DNA from: Bryobacteraceae bacterium | GTDB lineage: Bacteria; Acidobacteriota; Terriglobia; Bryobacterales; Bryobacteraceae | Direction: 5' to 3' | Assembly: GCA_026129905.1 (NCBI GenBank) | Contig: JAHCHE010000007.1 | Span: 124,001 to 188,000, forward strand | DNA: 64,000 nucleotides | Shown: one piece after another, positions 45,660-54,334 of the stretch | Position numbering within the stretch: the stretch's first letter is position 1 | Layout of the letters: each line of letters begins with the position of its first letter | The notes under the pieces: model-generated | What the model was told of the DNA's origin: nothing | Seen by the model: the letters and a program-made list of their open reading frames with translations, nothing else | Database searches by the model: none | Program-made: the position numbers and the translations under genes

Positions 45660-45845
45660 GTGGACACCTTGGCGGAGAAACTGGACGCTCGATTGCGCGA
45701 GTGGAAGCCAGAGACGGCTGCGGAGGCCAGGGAGCGCATCGCTGAAGTTATAGAGCTCGCCGATCACGGTGTCCTTGACATCGCGCGTTCGCGCGCCGCC
45801 GAACAGGAGGTGCTCGAGATGCTTGATGAATCCCCGACCCGGTGA
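45660..45845 (+). CDS. MazE-like small antitoxin
   Basis: 61 residues from GTG with an AGGAA ribosome site. LDARLREWKPETAAEARERI and EQEVLEMLDESPTR are helical and acidic, typical of the short toxin-wrapping antitoxins found before MazF, although no DNA-binding domain is visible. The downstream toxin start lies 20 bases inside its end. A TACACT -10-like hexamer lies at 45632. Confidence 0.6.
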   Translation: MDTLAEKLDARLREWKPETAAEARERIAEVIELADHGVLDIARSRAAEQEVLEMLDESPTR

Positions 45846-46158
45846 GATTTGGCTGGCGGACCTGGGACTCGCTGCCAAGACGCGTCCCGTCGTGATCGTC
45901 TCCCGCCAAGATCCCGACCCGCCGCGATCACTCGTCTTGTACGTACCTCTCACCACCCAGCGGAGAAACAGTCCGTATGAAGTGCCGCTGCCGCGGCTCC
46001 CGTTCCTTGACCGTGAATCGGTAGCCAATGTTCAGGGTTTAGGATCTCTGCCAACCGTGCGGCTTGAACGGAAGATTGGCAAGCTCTCCACCGAGGTATT
46101 GGAGCGGCTCAAGGACGCGCTGGCTTTTGTGCTGGATCTTGAACGGGCTGCCAAATGA
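45826..46158 (+). CDS. MazF/PemK-type endoribonuclease toxin
   Basis: 110 residues from the ATG at 45826, overlapping the antitoxin gene. MNPRPGEIWLADLGLAAKTR, then PVVIVSRQD and YVPLTTQRRNSPYEVPLP are the MazF beta-barrel blocks, and ANVQGLGSLPTVRLERKIGK holds the catalytic Arg/Thr region. The protein cleaves mRNA at short sequence motifs when free. With the overlapping small gene it forms a type II module. Confidence 0.85.
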   Translation: MNPRPGEIWLADLGLAAKTRPVVIVSRQDPDPPRSLVLYVPLTTQRRNSPYEVPLPRLPFLDRESVANVQGLGSLPTVRLERKIGKLSTEVLERLKDALAFVLDLERAAK

Positions 46159-46292
46159 ACGCTCAGCCGATACCGCGATTCACAGTGCCCCACATGGCCG
46201 TGCAGTCCCTTCCAGGAGAACTGCCGTTGCAGGTGATACCGGTTGCAGATCTGGTAGCCGTGGATTCTGGAGACCGCGGGATACAATAAGCA

Positions 46293-46611
46293 ATGGAGAG
46301 GCGCGTGATTGGACTCTTAGAAAGCAAGCGTCAGGCGATTAAAGGAGGTCTGCTCACGTTTCGGCGTGGCTCGACTCGAGGTGTTTGGCTCAGCGCTACG
46401 AGAAGATTTCAAGCCTGGGGAGAGCGACGTGGACCTGCTCGTTGCGTTCAAACCAATGGAGCCATACGCGCGGGTCGAGGCGTACTTCCGCATGCGGGAC
46501 GAGCTTCGCGCATTGCTACAGCAGGAAGTCGATTTGGTCATGGTGGGCGCTGTCAAGAATCCGTATATCTGCCGTGAGATCGAGCGCACGAAACAGATGA
46601 TGTATGCCTGA
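46293..46611 (+). pseudogene. Frameshifted minimal nucleotidyltransferase (MntA/MNT type)
   Basis: The ATG at 46293 begins MERRVIGLLESKRQAIK, the N-terminal helix of MNT proteins. One base too many in AAAGGAGG (46341-46348) changes frame; in the next frame EVCSRFGVARLEVFGSALRE continues directly, with the catalytic GSALR and SDVDLLVAFKP, then VDLVMVGAVKNPYI, to the TGA at 46609-46611. Read as one protein it would be about 105 residues, normal for the antitoxin of HEPN/MNT modules. The HEPN toxin gene is absent downstream (a 17-codon frame stops at once). An internal GTG at 46366 could still give an 81-residue product with an intact active site. Confidence 0.72.
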
Positions 46612-46677
46612 TCCAAGTCCTGATACGCTACAACGGCCGCACATTCGGGCCGCGTAAGTGGCCGCTCTCGGCCGGCG

Positions 46678-47559
46678 TCAGCGTCCGGGAGGTGAGGGGC
46701 GAGGCTTCGGTTTGGCGGCCGGCTTTGCGGCGGCACAGGGCTTCAGTGGAACCCACTGCAATGGATTGATGTTCACCCCGTGGGCCGCCAGGCCCCAGTG
46801 CAGGTGCGGCGCGCTCGATCGGCCGGTCGAACCGACATAGCCCAGCACATCGCCCTGCTCGACTCGTGCGCCTTCGCTCACCGCGACTTCCGACATGTGC
46901 GCGTACGACGACGTCAGCCCCTGTCCGTGATCGATGCCGACGAAATTGCCGGGGACGGTGAACATGCCCGCGAGCCGTACGATGCCGGCGGCGGGAGCGC
47001 GGATGGGGCGCCCCGCGGGCGAGCGCTGATCGACGCCGCCGTGATAGTTCCCGGTCGGCTTGCCATTGTGCATGCGCTTCACCCCGAACGGCGACGTCAT
47101 GCAGCCGGGAACGGGAACGATGAAGGGCTCGGTCCAGAAACGCTCCGGCGTCACGAGTTGGCGGAAGGCGCGGAGCCGTTCGGTTTCACCCGGCGCGGGC
47201 GCGAGTTCCAACGTGGACTTGCTTAGCGTGACGTTCTGCTCGGGAAAGCGCGCATCCACAACCTGGAAGCTCAACGTCTCGAGCAGGCGCCCCTCGCCCG
47301 TTCGTACCGCGATTGTCCGGGGGCCGGGAGGCGTACCGGCGGCCACTGGGAGCATGCCCAGCGCTTTGCCGTCCGCCTGGATGAATAGCGGGAACTCCCG
47401 ATCGAGGAGGCGGGCGGAAGAAGCTTGCGCATCGCAGGTCAGGCGGATGACATCTCCTTGCCGCACTTGCGATCGCGCCAGTTCGCAGGTTCCCGCCGCG
47501 GCCGCGATGGCGGCGTGAACGAGGGCGATGCCGGCGTGAAGCAATACGGTCCGCACCAC
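46678..47559 (-). CDS. Secreted M23 peptidoglycan endopeptidase
   Basis: 293 residues with a signal peptide (ALVHAAIAAAAGTCE). The LytM/M23 domain fills the last 130 residues: SPFGVKRMHNGKPTGNYHGG with the zinc His, then the Asp in HGGVDQRSPAG, and the His-x-His of SSAPHLHWGLAAHG. The N-terminal half is a beta-rich domain, and the tail is a Lys/Pro/Ala-rich stretch. Because the first zinc ligands are intact it is likely an active hydrolase, not an activator of amidases. Confidence 0.88.
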   Translation of the reverse strand: MVRTVLLHAGIALVHAAIAAAAGTCELARSQVRQGDVIRLTCDAQASSARLLDREFPLFIQADGKALGMLPVAAGTPPGPRTIAVRTGEGRLLETLSFQVVDARFPEQNVTLSKSTLELAPAPGETERLRAFRQLVTPERFWTEPFIVPVPGCMTSPFGVKRMHNGKPTGNYHGGVDQRSPAGRPIRAPAAGIVRLAGMFTVPGNFVGIDHGQGLTSSYAHMSEVAVSEGARVEQGDVLGYVGSTGRSSAPHLHWGLAAHGVNINPLQWVPLKPCAAAKPAAKPKPRPSPPGR

Positions 47560-47587
47560 CGTAGTATAAGCGCGGGTCGAAGCGCGC

Positions 47588-48607
47588 CTACTCCCGGCCG
47601 GCGGCGATCATCGCACGCAGGTTCTCAGGCGGGGTGGTCGCGGGAATGGCGCAGCCGGCGTTGAGAATGAACCTGGGCGTATCGGCGAATATCGCCAGGA
47701 GTTCGCGCGTGCGCTCTTCTACCAGTCGAGGGGAGCCAAGCGCGAGTACGGCGTTGGGATCGATGTTGCCGACAAACGCCGCTTTTCCCGCCAGCGTATC
47801 ACGAGCCAGCCGGACGCCGGTTTTGGAATCCAGTTCCAGGGCGTCCGCGCCGGTAGCGACCATTTCGGGAAGAATGCGGTCCGTTTTGCCGCAGATATGG
47901 AGCATGTACGGCAAGCCGAGTTCGTGCGCCAGGTCCACGATCCGGCGCTCGTATTCGAACGCGAACTCGCGATAAAGGCGTGGGGAGGCAAGATCGGGAC
48001 CGGCTGGGCTGTCGCCGTTTGAAACCATGTCGGCGCCGGCGGCGGCCATCAAGCGGATGAACTGGGCGACGGCTCGGGAGCAGTATTCGAGCAGTTCGTG
48101 GGCCGGCGCCCGATTTTCGGGATCCATCAGGTCCATCAGCCAGTCGGCCGGACCGCGCATCATGCCGGCGAGGGAAAACGGCAACTGGTCGCAATTGCCT
48201 CGCACGAAGATTTCGTTCCTGAAGTGCGTCTTCAGAATGCGGACGGCCTCCAGCCACACCTGTATGCCCGGATAGCGCGAGACATCCGGCTCGGGGAGGC
48301 CGCGCACTTCCGCGATACTCCCGAGCAGGGCGCGCGGACAGCGGGCCGGAGCATCGTCGGGAAGATCCACCGGCACGCCTACCGCGCCGGCCAGCGTCGC
48401 CGTGTCGATATCCACCAGGACGCCGTCGTAGCCGTAGGTCTCCACCGCCTGGATGTGGACCCGGGCGACAACCTCCGGATCGCTCCGGTACTGGCCCATC
48501 GTGACGCCGGCTTCCCGCGCCGCCAGCATGAAGTTGTGAAGCATCACCGGCCGGACGTCGGGCCAGCGGCCGTTCAGAGCCTCGGCTATCCGCCGATATC
48601 CGTTCAT
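47588..48607 (-). CDS. Uroporphyrinogen-decarboxylase-family protein (not HemE)
   Basis: 339 residues from the ATG at 48607; its start overlaps the stop of a short remnant gene (ATGA). The TIM-barrel family is shown by ADMVSNGDSPAGPDLASPRLY, LPYMLHICGKTDRILPEMV and FVGNIDPNAVLALGSP. True HemE has the N-terminal motif for coproporphyrin binding, which is missing. Such homologues often act on corrinoid methyl transfer (MtaA/CmuA-like) or other unknown substrates. There is no neighbouring corrinoid gene. Confidence 0.8.
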   Translation of the reverse strand: MNGYRRIAEALNGRWPDVRPVMLHNFMLAAREAGVTMGQYRSDPEVVARVHIQAVETYGYDGVLVDIDTATLAGAVGVPVDLPDDAPARCPRALLGSIAEVRGLPEPDVSRYPGIQVWLEAVRILKTHFRNEIFVRGNCDQLPFSLAGMMRGPADWLMDLMDPENRAPAHELLEYCSRAVAQFIRLMAAAGADMVSNGDSPAGPDLASPRLYREFAFEYERRIVDLAHELGLPYMLHICGKTDRILPEMVATGADALELDSKTGVRLARDTLAGKAAFVGNIDPNAVLALGSPRLVEERTRELLAIFADTPRFILNAGCAIPATTPPENLRAMIAAGRE

Positions 48608-48882
48608 CCGAAGGGCTCCACGCGCATCAGGTCGCTGTTGGAAGGCTCCACCCGCACGCAAAGCAGGTAGCGACCGTCCGGGGAGACGGAAAACGGGCCG
48701 CTGCCGAGCGGCTCCGGGTACTCGATGACGGGGCGGCTCACCTGCCCGGCGCTCTCCACCAGTACCAGCAGCGTTTCGACGGCCTTCCGCGCCAGGGCGA
48801 CGGGCTGACCCTGCTTCATCAGAACCTTGGCCGTCGCGTCCAGCGAAAGATCGCCGAACCTGTACAAGCTATGCTTTTCCAA
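48604..48882 (-). pseudogene. Collapsed winged-helix/TolB regulator: first and last parts only
   Basis: The 92 residues begin YRFGDLSLDATAKVLMKQGQ and PVALARKAVETLLVLVESAG, the start of the winged-helix DNA-binding domain of CadC/ToxR-type regulators. Without any frame change they go on as GSGPFSVSPDGRYLLCVRV and SDLMRVEPFG, which is how the C-terminal propeller of acidobacterial winged-helix/TolB proteins ends. The recognition helix, the linker and about 500-600 residues of propeller appear to be missing. The simplest reading is an in-frame internal deletion that left a non-functional remnant. Confidence 0.65.
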
Positions 48883-49024
48883 CGAATTGCGGCCCCGCTT
48901 GGAATTCCCTTAGAATCTCTTTACCGCCGGCTCCTTGCGAGACCCGTCTCCCGGTTATATTTTGACGCTTATGAGTCGCCGCAACAAGCCCGGCCGCGGC
49001 GGCCTCCAGGTCTCAGCAGGCGGC

Positions 49025-51790
49025 ATGTACATCCCAATGCGAACGACAATCCTGCTGACATGCATGACGCTTGTTTCGGCGGTGGGCCCAGCCTGGGCCG
49101 GCGATGCCGCGCAACTGCGCCGGTCGTTCCTCGATCCGCCCGACGATGCGCGAATTATGATGCGCTGGTGGTGGTTTGGGCCATCGGTGGTGAAGGCGGA
49201 GTTGGAGCGCGAAATGCGCCAGATGAAAGCGGCCGGGATCGGGGGTTTCGAGATCCAGCCGGTTTATCCGCTGGCGCTGGACGACGAGCAGGCCGGGATT
49301 CGCAACCTTGCCTTTCTTTCGGGCGAATTCCTGGAAGCGCTGCGTTTCACGGCCGAGAAGGCGAGCGAACTCGGCTTGCGGATGGACCTGACGCTCGGAA
49401 CCGGCTGGCCGTATGGCGGTCCGGATGTGCCTGTCAGCCAGGCGGCGGCAAGGCTCCGGGTAGAGCGCGCGCCCGTGAACAGCCACACGCGGCGGGTCCC
49501 ATTGCCGGCCATAGGCCAGGGCGAGCAACTGCTTGGGACGTTTCACATCGAAACCAACAGCGGGGCCATTGCCGCGGAGGAGGTCGCCGGCGGCGGGAGC
49601 GACGGGGCGCTGTGGTTTGGAGACGGCGCGCACAAGCCCGAAGAGGTCTGGTTTTTTATCGCCAGCCGGACAGGCCAGATGGTGAAACGGGCGGCCGTGG
49701 GCGGCGAAGGCTTTGTGATCGACCACTACAGCCGGGGCGCGACCGAGCGCTACCTGAGGACGGTGGCGAACCCGATGATCGAGGCCCTGCGATCCCGCAT
49801 CCCGTTCGCTGTCTTCTGCGACAGCCTGGAGGCTTTTGGGGCGGACTGGACGCCCGATTTTCTTGACGAGTTCCAGCGCCGGCGCGGCTACGATTTGAAG
49901 CCCCGGCTGGCCGCTCTGACGGGGGACAATCCCGGCTTCGAGGCGCGCGCCATCCGGCACGACTGGGGGCGGACGCTGACGGAATTGTTGAATGAGAGAT
50001 TCCTCGCTCCGATGAAAGAGTGGTCCGTGCGGAATGGGACCCGCTTTCGCATCCAGAACTACGGCACGCCGCCCGCGGTGATGGCGAGTCACGCCTATGT
50101 GGACCTGCCCGAGGGGGAGGGCTCGCAGTGGAAGACGCTGCGGCAGTCCCGGTGGGCGGCTTCGGCCAGCCACATATACCGGCGGCCGGTTGCCTCGTCG
50201 GAGACCTGGACCTGGCTCCACTCGCCGAGCTTCCGCGCCACGCCGCTCGACCTGAAGGCGGAAGCGGACCGGCATTTCCTCCAGGGCATCAACGAACTCA
50301 ACGGCCATGGCTGGCCGTACAGTCCGCCGGGCGCGGAGTATCCCGGCTGGCGATTTTACGCGGCGGCGGCGCTCAACGAAAACAACCCATGGTGGATCGT
50401 CATGCCGGACGTGGCCCGCTACTTGCAAAGGCTGAGCTTCCTGCTTCGGCAGGGCCGGCCGGCCAACGACGTGGCCCTCTACTTACCGAACGGCGACGCC
50501 TGGGCCAGTTTCCGGTTGGGAAAAGTCCACATGATCGAGGCGCTGCGCGAGCGGGTGGGCGACCGCGTCATCGCCGCTGTCCTCGAGGCGGGCTACAACC
50601 TGGATTTCATCGACGATGGGTCGCTGGAGCAGACAGGCCGTATCGAGCAGGGCGCGCTGTCGATGGGGGACGGCCGCTACCGCGTGGTGATCCTGCCGGG
50701 CGTCGAGTGCATGCCGCCGGCGACGCTCCGGACGCTGGACCGCTTTGCGCGAAGCGGCGGCGCGCTGATCGCGACGCGGCGGTTGCCCGATTGCGCGCCG
50801 GGCTTCAGGGCTACGGCGGCGGAGCATAGCGACGTCCGGAGAGCGGTGCGCTCCCTGTTTGAAGGGGAGCGGGCGCCGGCCCGGTTTGTCGCGGACGAGG
50901 ATCGGGAACTCGCGCGGACGCTACGCGGGGCGTTGAAGCCGGACCTGGCGCTGTCTCCGGCCGCGCCCGAAATCGGTTTCATTCGCCGTACGACCCAGGA
51001 CGCCGAGATTTATTTCGTCGCCAACACGGGCAATCAGGCCCGGAACGTTAAGGCGACGTTCCGGATTGGCGGCAAAGAGCCCCAGTTGTGGGATCCGCTG
51101 ACGGGCGAGGCGTCGCCGGCGGACGTCCGGGCGCGCGAGGAGGATGCCACGACGATTGCCATGGACCTTCCGCCATATGGCTCGCGGGTGGTCGTGTTCT
51201 CGAGCTTGCCGGCGCCCGCCGCCGACGGAGAGGGCCGGGCCGCCCCACCGCCGCCAATCGACCTCAGCCGTGGGTGGCAGGTGACGTTTGGGGAGCGGAG
51301 CGTTTTCATGGATGCGCTGCGGTCCTGGACCGACGACGAGGAGACGCGCTACTACTCCGGCACGGCCACGTACGAAAAACGCGTGGCCGTGCCGGCGGCG
51401 TTCCTCCGGGCGAGCCGCGAGGTAGAGCTGGACCTGGGAGAGGGGCGCACTGCCGACCCCGCGGCCGGCGACGCGCAGGGTGAAGGGATGAAGGCGTTCT
51501 TCGAGGGGCCCGTCCGCGAAGCGGCGGTCGTCTACGTTAACGAAGAACGGGCCGGGGCGGTATGGTGTCCGCCCTACGCGGTGGATGTCCGGCGGCTGCT
51601 GCGGCCGGGCGAGAACCGGATTCGGATCGTGGTGGCGAACCTGGCCGTCAACCACATGGCGAGCCGTGCGCTGCCGGACTACCGGCTGCTGCACCTCCGC
51701 TACGGCGAGCGCTTCACGCCGCAGGACATGGGCGGGATACAGGCCATTCCGTCCGGTTTGAGCGGCCCTATCCGGTTGATCGGGCGCTGA
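49025..51790 (+). CDS. GH106-like alpha-L-rhamnosidase, secreted
   Basis: 921 residues from the ATG at 49025, giving a signal peptide ending GPAWA. The block RIMMRWWWFGPSVVKAELER, then GIGGFEIQPVYPLALDD and MDLTLGTGWPYGGPDVPVS, is the N-terminal signature of Glyco_hydro_106. SHIYRRPVASSETWTWLHSP and LNGHGWPYSPPGAEYPGWRF are later barrel blocks. The last about 170 residues form a beta-sandwich carbohydrate-binding domain (LSRGWQVTFGERSVF, then AVWCPPYAVDVRRLLRPGEN). Members cut terminal rhamnose from pectin and other glycans. It fits the rhamnogalacturonan-lyase-like protein at 2.5 kb, though the two are far apart. Confidence 0.8.
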   Translation: MYIPMRTTILLTCMTLVSAVGPAWAGDAAQLRRSFLDPPDDARIMMRWWWFGPSVVKAELEREMRQMKAAGIGGFEIQPVYPLALDDEQAGIRNLAFLSGEFLEALRFTAEKASELGLRMDLTLGTGWPYGGPDVPVSQAAARLRVERAPVNSHTRRVPLPAIGQGEQLLGTFHIETNSGAIAAEEVAGGGSDGALWFGDGAHKPEEVWFFIASRTGQMVKRAAVGGEGFVIDHYSRGATERYLRTVANPMIEALRSRIPFAVFCDSLEAFGADWTPDFLDEFQRRRGYDLKPRLAALTGDNPGFEARAIRHDWGRTLTELLNERFLAPMKEWSVRNGTRFRIQNYGTPPAVMASHAYVDLPEGEGSQWKTLRQSRWAASASHIYRRPVASSETWTWLHSPSFRATPLDLKAEADRHFLQGINELNGHGWPYSPPGAEYPGWRFYAAAALNENNPWWIVMPDVARYLQRLSFLLRQGRPANDVALYLPNGDAWASFRLGKVHMIEALRERVGDRVIAAVLEAGYNLDFIDDGSLEQTGRIEQGALSMGDGRYRVVILPGVECMPPATLRTLDRFARSGGALIATRRLPDCAPGFRATAAEHSDVRRAVRSLFEGERAPARFVADEDRELARTLRGALKPDLALSPAAPEIGFIRRTTQDAEIYFVANTGNQARNVKATFRIGGKEPQLWDPLTGEASPADVRAREEDATTIAMDLPPYGSRVVVFSSLPAPAADGEGRAAPPPPIDLSRGWQVTFGERSVFMDALRSWTDDEETRYYSGTATYEKRVAVPAAFLRASREVELDLGEGRTADPAAGDAQGEGMKAFFEGPVREAAVVYVNEERAGAVWCPPYAVDVRRLLRPGENRIRIVVANLAVNHMASRALPDYRLLHLRYGERFTPQDMGGIQAIPSGLSGPIRLIGR

Positions 51791-51871
51791 GGCGGATCTT
51801 CCGGCAGCAGGGAGGTGGCCCTGCCTCGGAGGGAACCGTCCCCCTTGCTGTGCCAGTTCCCCTCCACGATG

Positions 51872-52164
51872 ACGCTTCCGTATGCCAACACCTTAAATAT
51901 GGTGATGGGTGTGGCGTTGGCGAATCTGGCAACGGAGCCCGCCGTCATCACCGCAACCATCTGGGACGACGCCGGCGCGATGCTGGGCGCCCAAAACATC
52001 CCCTTGGCCGGGAGCGGCCATGCTTCGTTCGCTCTGCCGGCCGAGATTCTGCTGACGGCCGGCGGGGAATCGTCCAATTCAGAACCACGGGCAACCGAGG
52101 CGTCGCCGGGTTGGGCGTCCGCTTCAGTCCCTTTATGACATCTACATCGGTTCCGCCGATGTGA
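51872..52164 (+). pseudogene. Remnant of an extracellular beta-domain protein, frameshifted
   Basis: One frame reads NMVMGVALANLATEPAVITA, then TIWDDAGAMLGAQNIPLAGS and GHASFALP. After about 52060 the meaningful sequence is in another frame, RRGIVQFRTTGNRGVAGLGV followed by RFSPFMTSTSVPPM and a stop at 52164. Together this is the C-terminal repeat domain common at the end of large secreted acidobacterial proteins. The rest of the gene is missing. The left boundary is approximate. Confidence 0.5.
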
Positions 52165-52210
52165 ATGGAAGGGCTGCCGGAGGCGATAGTCCCTCGAAGA
52201 ACGTTTGCTG

Positions 52211-52909
52211 TTACCGCGGACGGCCGACTCGCGTTTCCTCGCGAATGATCGCTGCCATTGCTCCCAGGCGCGCGGGCCGCGGCAACTCCGGAGCGCTCAG
52301 GAACACATAGAGCCCCAGGGCCTGCTCTCGATTGCCCTCCGCGAGGAGATGTTCCGCGCACGCCAGTAAGCCGTCGGCGACCGCCATCTTCGTCAAGCCC
52401 TGCGTCTTTTTCAGCGCCGCCTGCAGTTCCTTCGCCGCCGCCGCATCGCCGATTTGGCCCAGCGCCGAAGCCGCCGCACTGGCGACATTCGCATCGCCGG
52501 CGTACATCATCTTTGCCAGCGCGGGCGTCGCCTTCGCATCCCGCCGCTTGCCGATCGAGGCGATTACGCCGATCAGCAGGTTGCCCTTTAACTGGGTCAG
52601 CGCCGAACGCAGCGCCTCATCGGCGGAGGGATGGGAAATCGGTTCCAGGCCATAGCGGGCGTAGGTGTTCAAACGTTCATCTTTGAGCAGCGCCGCCATT
52701 GCGGGAACCGCCTCCACGGCCCCCAGTTCGCCGGCCCGCTGGCAGGCTTTTGCCTTCTGAAACTCCGGCGAACCGGCGTCGGTTAGAATGCGGATCAGCG
52801 CCGCCGCGTCCATCGTCGCGATCTCGCGCTCCTGAAGTTCGGCAGGCGGCGTCGGCGGTTTCGGTTTCTCGACCTCTGGTTTGGCGGCCGGTGGCGTCGA
52901 TTGCTGCAT
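52211..52909 (-). CDS. HEAT-repeat protein
   Basis: 232 residues: a Pro/Lys-rich start (KPEVEKPKPPTPPAELQERE) and then helical repeats, for example VEAVPAMAALLKDERLNTYA, DAKATPALAKMMYAGDANVA and SAAASALGQIGDAAAAKELQ. No signal peptide. HEAT repeats make curved scaffolds for protein binding. The gene lies 15 bases after the end of the leftward Gfo/Idh gene upstream of it, so they are probably one transcript, and such pairs are frequent next to secreted sugar oxidoreductases in acidobacteria and planctomycetes. Confidence 0.75.
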   Translation of the reverse strand: MQQSTPPAAKPEVEKPKPPTPPAELQEREIATMDAAALIRILTDAGSPEFQKAKACQRAGELGAVEAVPAMAALLKDERLNTYARYGLEPISHPSADEALRSALTQLKGNLLIGVIASIGKRRDAKATPALAKMMYAGDANVASAAASALGQIGDAAAAKELQAALKKTQGLTKMAVADGLLACAEHLLAEGNREQALGLYVFLSAPELPRPARLGAMAAIIREETRVGRPR

Positions 52910-52924
52910 TGTCGGTCTCCTTGC

Positions 52925-54202
52925 TCACACTCTCCACGGCTCGCGCAACGCGCGCGATCGCATCCGGTTCGCGACATCGTCGTTGGTGAACTCACGCTTC
53001 GCCGGATCCCACGCCAGCGTCTTGCCCCGCTGAAAGGCAATGAACGCCGCGTGGCATGCGATGTGCGAATTCGCCGCCGCCGCCGCGCTTGCCTGTGGTT
53101 GCTCGCGGCTCTTAATCGACCGGATGAGGTCTCCCACGTGATTCACCAGCGCGAGACTCGCCGCTTCCGTCGGCCGCAGCAGCGGCCTGATGTTGTCCGA
53201 ACACTCGATCTTGGTGGCATCGCCCGTCTCCACCCAACCCTGATCGCCTTCCAGCCGGAAGCTGCACGAACCGGTCTTCAGGCTGCCGTCCCAGCCGTCG
53301 TCGCGCATCACCAGCTTCACGCCATTGGCATACTTGCACAGCACCTGGTACGGACCTGTATTGCCGCCCACGGGCTCGTATTCCACCGGCTGCGTATCGT
53401 CGAGTCCCGCCGCCCAGTGGCACAAATCCACCGTGTGCGAACCCCACTCCAGAATCCCGCCGCCGTGAAAATCGTAGTAATTGCGCCAGCCGCCCCGAAC
53501 ATAGGAGGAGTTGTACGGCCGCCAGGGGGCCGGCCCCAGCCAGCGGTCCCAATCAAGCACCTGCTTGGGAGGCAGTTCCTCCGCCGCCAGCCAGTCGCGG
53601 CTCGGCAGGGGCGGCCAGTTCACCGACGGCCCGACGTTGGCGTACATGGTGTGCAACTGGCCCAGCGCGCCCGCCTTCAGCAGCTCCTTGCACAACTGGA
53701 AATTGGCCCCGTTGCGGCGCTGGCAACCGGCCTGGTAAAGGCGGTTGTACCGCTGGAACGCGTCGGCCAGCGCCCAGCTTTCTTCCATTGACATCGAGCA
53801 CGGCTTCTCGCAGTAAACGTCTTTGCCGTGCTGCGCCGCGATGATCGCCAGCGGCGTGTGCCAGCGGTCGCCCGTGGCAATCAGGACGGCGTCGATGTCC
53901 GCGCGGGCCAGCAGCTCGAACTGGTCGTCGTACATCTCGCAACCGCGGTCCCCATACTTCTGGTCCACCGTTGATTTGATCGTCTCGCGCCGCTCGTTGC
54001 GCACATCGCAAATCGCGACGAACCGGGCCGTTTCAAAGTCCAGTATTTTGCTGAGCACGTGCGCGCCGCGAGCGCCGATGCCGATGCCGCCGAAAATGAT
54101 CTTGTCGCTCGGCGGAACGGCCCCGGCGCGCTGGCCCAGCACCAGGCTCGGAACGATCATCGGCGCGACCGCGCTTTTCAGAATTTGCCGTCGGGTGGTC
54201 AT
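52925..54202 (-). CDS. TAT-exported Gfo/Idh/MocA-family oxidoreductase
   Basis: 425 residues from the ATG at 54202. The leader TTRRQILKSAVAPMIVPSLV is a twin-arginine signal. The NAD(P) loop is GGIGIGARGAHVL and the catalytic Lys-Pro motif is EKPCSMSMEESWALAD near residue 125; TGDRWHTPLAIIAAQHGKDV precedes it. The C-terminal half forms the usual beta-sheet with His/Asp active-site candidates such as WGSHTVDLCHWAAGLDD. Probably a periplasmic sugar oxidoreductase with tightly bound cofactor. The HEAT gene follows. Confidence 0.87.
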   Translation of the reverse strand: MTTRRQILKSAVAPMIVPSLVLGQRAGAVPPSDKIIFGGIGIGARGAHVLSKILDFETARFVAICDVRNERRETIKSTVDQKYGDRGCEMYDDQFELLARADIDAVLIATGDRWHTPLAIIAAQHGKDVYCEKPCSMSMEESWALADAFQRYNRLYQAGCQRRNGANFQLCKELLKAGALGQLHTMYANVGPSVNWPPLPSRDWLAAEELPPKQVLDWDRWLGPAPWRPYNSSYVRGGWRNYYDFHGGGILEWGSHTVDLCHWAAGLDDTQPVEYEPVGGNTGPYQVLCKYANGVKLVMRDDGWDGSLKTGSCSFRLEGDQGWVETGDATKIECSDNIRPLLRPTEAASLALVNHVGDLIRSIKSREQPQASAAAAANSHIACHAAFIAFQRGKTLAWDPAKREFTNDDVANRMRSRALREPWRV

Positions 54203-54334
54203 GATATTGGCGTCAACCATAGGATTCTATACCCGCTGCCCGGCCGCTGTCCCGCCGGCGCCGGCTCGCGCATGCGCGAGGCGGGACGGAACGCTCTGCC
54301 CGCATGGGAAAATAGCGTTTAACGGCGGCTGGGA

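Noticed and set aside
46606-46659. HEPN toxin gene after the nucleotidyltransferase
   Set aside because: The following ATG frame stops after 17 codons and has no HEPN motif; at most a remnant.
47588-48607. Haem biosynthesis gene hemE
   Set aside because: Belongs to the broad UroD family but lacks the HemE N-terminal substrate motif and haem-gene context.
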